Shown: in pieces, positions 23,358-25,487 of the stretch
Position numbering within the stretch: the stretch's first letter is position 1
How the letters are laid out: each line of letters opens with the position of its first letter
DNA from: JAMLIN01 sp041676645
GTDB lineage: Bacteria > Pseudomonadota > Gammaproteobacteria > Burkholderiales > Burkholderiaceae_E
Length of the DNA: 25,487 bases
Assembly: GCA_041676645.1 (NCBI GenBank)
Contig: JBAYRO010000039.1
Location: forward strand, 1-25,487
Direction: 5' to 3'
Position numbers and translations under genes: made by a program
The notes under the pieces: generated by a model
The model's database searches: none
Told to the model about the DNA's origin: nothing
The model's input: only the letters and a program-made list of their open reading frames with translations

Positions 23358-24536
23358 TCAGCCAGCGTCGCCGCCCGGCTGTGCCGACTCACCCAGTTCG
23401 GGCATTTCGACCAGCATCCGTACCAGTTCGGGCTGGCGGCGCACGCCGGTCTTGGCAAGGATGGAACGGATCTGGGTGCGCACGGTGAGCAGGGAAGCAT
23501 TGCGCTCGGCGGCGATCTGCTCGGCATTGAGCCCGTCGGCGAGCCGTACCGCAACGCGCGCTTCGGCCGGCGTCAGGCCGAAGGCTTCGGCGACGACGAC
23601 CGGATCGATATGCCGGGCGCGGCCGGGGCGATGGAACATCAGCAGCGCGAGCGGCTCGGCGCCGAAGGCCGACATCACCGCTGCCGGCTCGAGGACGGAA
23701 GCGATGGCGATCAGCGCCTGGCCGTCGGGAGGGATGAAACGAAGCACCCGGCGGCGATGGCCATCGGACGCTGGTGGCTGCGATCCGAGGAGATCGGCCA
23801 GCACCGCATCGAGCAGGGCGGCGTCATGGCGGGCGAACAGCGGCAGCACGCGGCCCGCGGCGAGCGATTCGCCGAACTCGGCGAACAGCCGGATGCCCGC
23901 GGGGTTCGCATAGCGCAACTCGCGGCACGGCGCCACGAGCACCACCGGCTGGGCGAGCCGGTCGAGCAGTTCGACGCCGAGGCGGATCCGGGGAGGCCGC
24001 GCCGCCAGTGCACGGTGGATCATGAAGGCATGCCAGAGGTGATGACAGATCCGTGCGAGGCAGGCGATCTCGGCATCGTCGAGCGGCGCCTGGCCGAGGC
24101 CGCGCACCGTGCCGAAATGGACGAAGGAATGCGCGTCGTCGATCAGCTTGGTCGAAGCCAGGTAGCGGCCGCCATGCGGGATCAGGTAGTCGCGATAGAA
24201 GGGGCTCGAATCGACGTAGGCGTCGTCGAAGTGTTCATGGCAGCGGATCCACAGGCCCGGCTCGGCGGCCATCACCAGCGCGAGCTGGGGGTTGGCCGAG
24301 CGGTAGAAACGCATGTAGTCGACGTTCGCCTCGGTCGAGATCCGGCCGGCGAGCACGAAGAACTCGACCTGCTGGCTGCTGCGTCCGAAGGCGACCAGGT
24401 GGGCGCTCCAGAGATCGAAGGCGAGCACCAGCTCGTCGAGCCAGACCTGCCATCGGTCGTGCCCGCCGTGCGCCGCCTCGTAGGTGGAGGCGACGAAACG
24501 ATCGTACTGGCTGTCGGAGAACATCGGCTGGGTCAT
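23358..24536 (-). CDS. LuxR-type helix-turn-helix regulator, paralog 2
   Basis: 392 residues. The C-terminal HTH (about 315-380) reads FGLTPAEARVAVRLADGLNAEQIAAERNAS then LTVRTQIRSILAKTGVRRQPELVRMLVEM. The N-terminal sensory region has HFDDAYVDSSPFYRDYLIPHGGRY, closely matching the same block in paralog 1. The central part (PVVLVAPCRELRYANPAGIRLF) is PAS-like. The ATG at 24536 is listed. A second ATG at 24524 (MFSDSQYDRF) is also plausible because an AGGGA sequence sits at better spacing for it. A much longer in-frame ORF to 24656 is rejected as non-coding. It diverges from paralog 3 at 24733 and lies upstream of the HD-like gene on the same strand. Confidence 0.85.
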   Translation of the reverse strand: MTQPMFSDSQYDRFVASTYEAAHGGHDRWQVWLDELVLAFDLWSAHLVAFGRSSQQVEFFVLAGRISTEANVDYMRFYRSANPQLALVMAAEPGLWIRCHEHFDDAYVDSSPFYRDYLIPHGGRYLASTKLIDDAHSFVHFGTVRGLGQAPLDDAEIACLARICHHLWHAFMIHRALAARPPRIRLGVELLDRLAQPVVLVAPCRELRYANPAGIRLFAEFGESLAAGRVLPLFARHDAALLDAVLADLLGSQPPASDGHRRRVLRFIPPDGQALIAIASVLEPAAVMSAFGAEPLALLMFHRPGRARHIDPVVVAEAFGLTPAEARVAVRLADGLNAEQIAAERNASLLTVRTQIRSILAKTGVRRQPELVRMLVEMPELGESAQPGGDAG

Positions 24537-24732
24537 CCCTGTGCACTGGCGGGACCACCGCGATCGCGCGGCGATGCCGGCACGGGGCCGGCAATCCCGA
24601 TGCGCAGCATCGCATCGATCATTGTCTCGCGCCTCATCCGTACAGGCGATCGGCACCCGGCCCGCGCTGGGCTAAAGTAGACGCAGCAACGTCGCCCGGC
24701 ACACATCCATACCGCGAACAGGGGTCAGGCCG

Positions 24733-25487
24733 ATGGAGGAACACCGCTTCGATGCCCTGGTCGCAGCCATCTACGAAGCCGCCTACGGCCGGGCCCCCTG
24801 GCGGGCACCGCTCGATGCCCTTGCCGACGCCTTCGAATCGCCCCGCTGCATCCTGACCGGCATCAGGCCCGGCTCGCTGCGGCCCTCCTTTCGCGACGAG
24901 GGCGGCCGCGTCGATGCCGATGCGATCTGCGAGGCCGTCCGCGCCAGCCATGCGGGCGACCCGATCCTGGCGCGGCTCCTGCGGGCACCTGCCGGCCACT
25001 GGCTCTACGAGGACGATCCACCCGACACGCACGGGCAGCCAGGGACGGCGCCCGTGCTCGCTCCGGCGGGCCTGCATTTCGCCGCCGGCGTGCGCCTCGA
25101 GGACGGACCTCTCGTGGTGGTGCTTGCGCTCACCCGCGGCCGGCGGCGCCATGCCTTCGATACCGGGCAGCGCCGGGTTCTCGCCCGGATCGCCTTCCAC
25201 TTCGAGGCCGGCCTCGCGATCGAGGCAAGACGCTCGATCCGATTCGCCGAAGAATCGCCGGGCCTGGATGCCATCGCATCGCAGCGGCATCCGCTCTGGC
25301 TCATCGACGGTCACCGCCGGGTCCACATGCGCAATGCCGCCGCGGAGACGATGGGCCGAGCCGCCGGCCCGCTCACCGAGGCCGATGGCCAGCTGCGCTG
25401 CACCGATCCGGCGGAGGATACCGAGCTCGCCTGCGCCCTGGTGCGGCTCGAGCTCGCGAATCGGCCGCCCGCTTCGGGGCAGCCGCC
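24733..25487 (+). CDS. LuxR-type regulator paralog 3, N-terminal part (partial)
   Basis: The reading frame is open from the ATG at 24733 to the right edge, 251 codons with no stop. It starts MEEHRFDALVAAIYEAAYGR, aligning with the starts of the regulators at 19836 and 23358 (D/F-x-A-L-V-A-x-I-Y-E-A-A style). A later PAS-like stretch reads HPLWLIDGHRRVHMRNAAAETM. The expected C-terminal LuxR HTH would lie beyond the window, so that part is inferred from the paralogs. An AGGGG-rich sequence lies upstream of the ATG. The usual HFDD...PFY block of the other two is not clear here; the corresponding region (HWLYEDDPPDTHGQ) has diverged, suggesting a different signal. Confidence 0.75.
   Translation, partial: MEEHRFDALVAAIYEAAYGRAPWRAPLDALADAFESPRCILTGIRPGSLRPSFRDEGGRVDADAICEAVRASHAGDPILARLLRAPAGHWLYEDDPPDTHGQPGTAPVLAPAGLHFAAGVRLEDGPLVVVLALTRGRRRHAFDTGQRRVLARIAFHFEAGLAIEARRSIRFAEESPGLDAIASQRHPLWLIDGHRRVHMRNAAAETMGRAAGPLTEADGQLRCTDPAEDTELACALVRLELANRPPASGQP

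Noticed and set aside
1..25487. CRISPR arrays, tRNA or rRNA genes, insertion sequences, integrase or attachment sites
   Set aside because: None seen on either strand; the only tandem repeats are protein-coding linkers.

Overview
This is a GC-rich (roughly two-thirds G+C by eye), densely coded bacterial chromosome segment, most likely from a high-GC proteobacterium and tentatively a gammaproteobacterium. The reasons are a CpxR/CpxA-like two-component pair, a TAXI-type TRAP solute-binding protein, an SbmA/BacA-like transporter, a Cys-poly-Gly lipoprotein and alternative GTG/TTG starts. I see no rRNA, tRNA, CRISPR array, insertion sequence or integrase. No gene-free stretch exceeds about 300 bases.

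Layout. 1-1390 (minus): the 5' end of a secreted protein and a complete TAXI solute-binding protein. 1476-3572 (plus): CpxR-like regulator and CpxA-like kinase. 3569-9361 (minus): a compact cluster of GT14-like glycosyltransferase, Tat-signal miniprotein, GMC oxidoreductase, membrane-anchored DUF2264 protein and Wzx-like flippase; the first four genes overlap at every junction. 9461-10264 (minus): enoyl-CoA hydratase. 10419-12087 (plus): class II aldolase and tandem universal stress protein. 12155-13918 (minus): N,N-dimethylformamidase-like lipoprotein with an Ala-Pro tail. 14124-15152 (plus): MECR-like reductase. 15232-18466 (minus): a second, paralogous copy of the Tat miniprotein-GMC-DUF2264 cassette. 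18717-19028 (plus): DUF2853 protein. 19175-19594 (minus): unknown protein. 19836-25487: three paralogous LuxR-type regulators (plus, minus, and a partial plus at the window edge) surrounding a short SbmA-like transporter and a degenerate HD-domain protein.

How the genes may work together. The most notable system is the duplicated cassette. In each copy a tiny twin-arginine protein precedes a GMC flavoprotein that has no signal peptide of its own, followed by a DUF2264 protein with one N-terminal membrane anchor. All junctions overlap by 1 to 4 bases, both GMC copies are exactly 495 residues, and both copies keep the same order. Copy 1 is embedded between a glycosyltransferase and a polysaccharide flippase. 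I infer a periplasmic glycan oxidation/trimming module in which the flavoenzyme may be escorted across the membrane by the Tat miniprotein. That function is inference; the architecture is directly visible.
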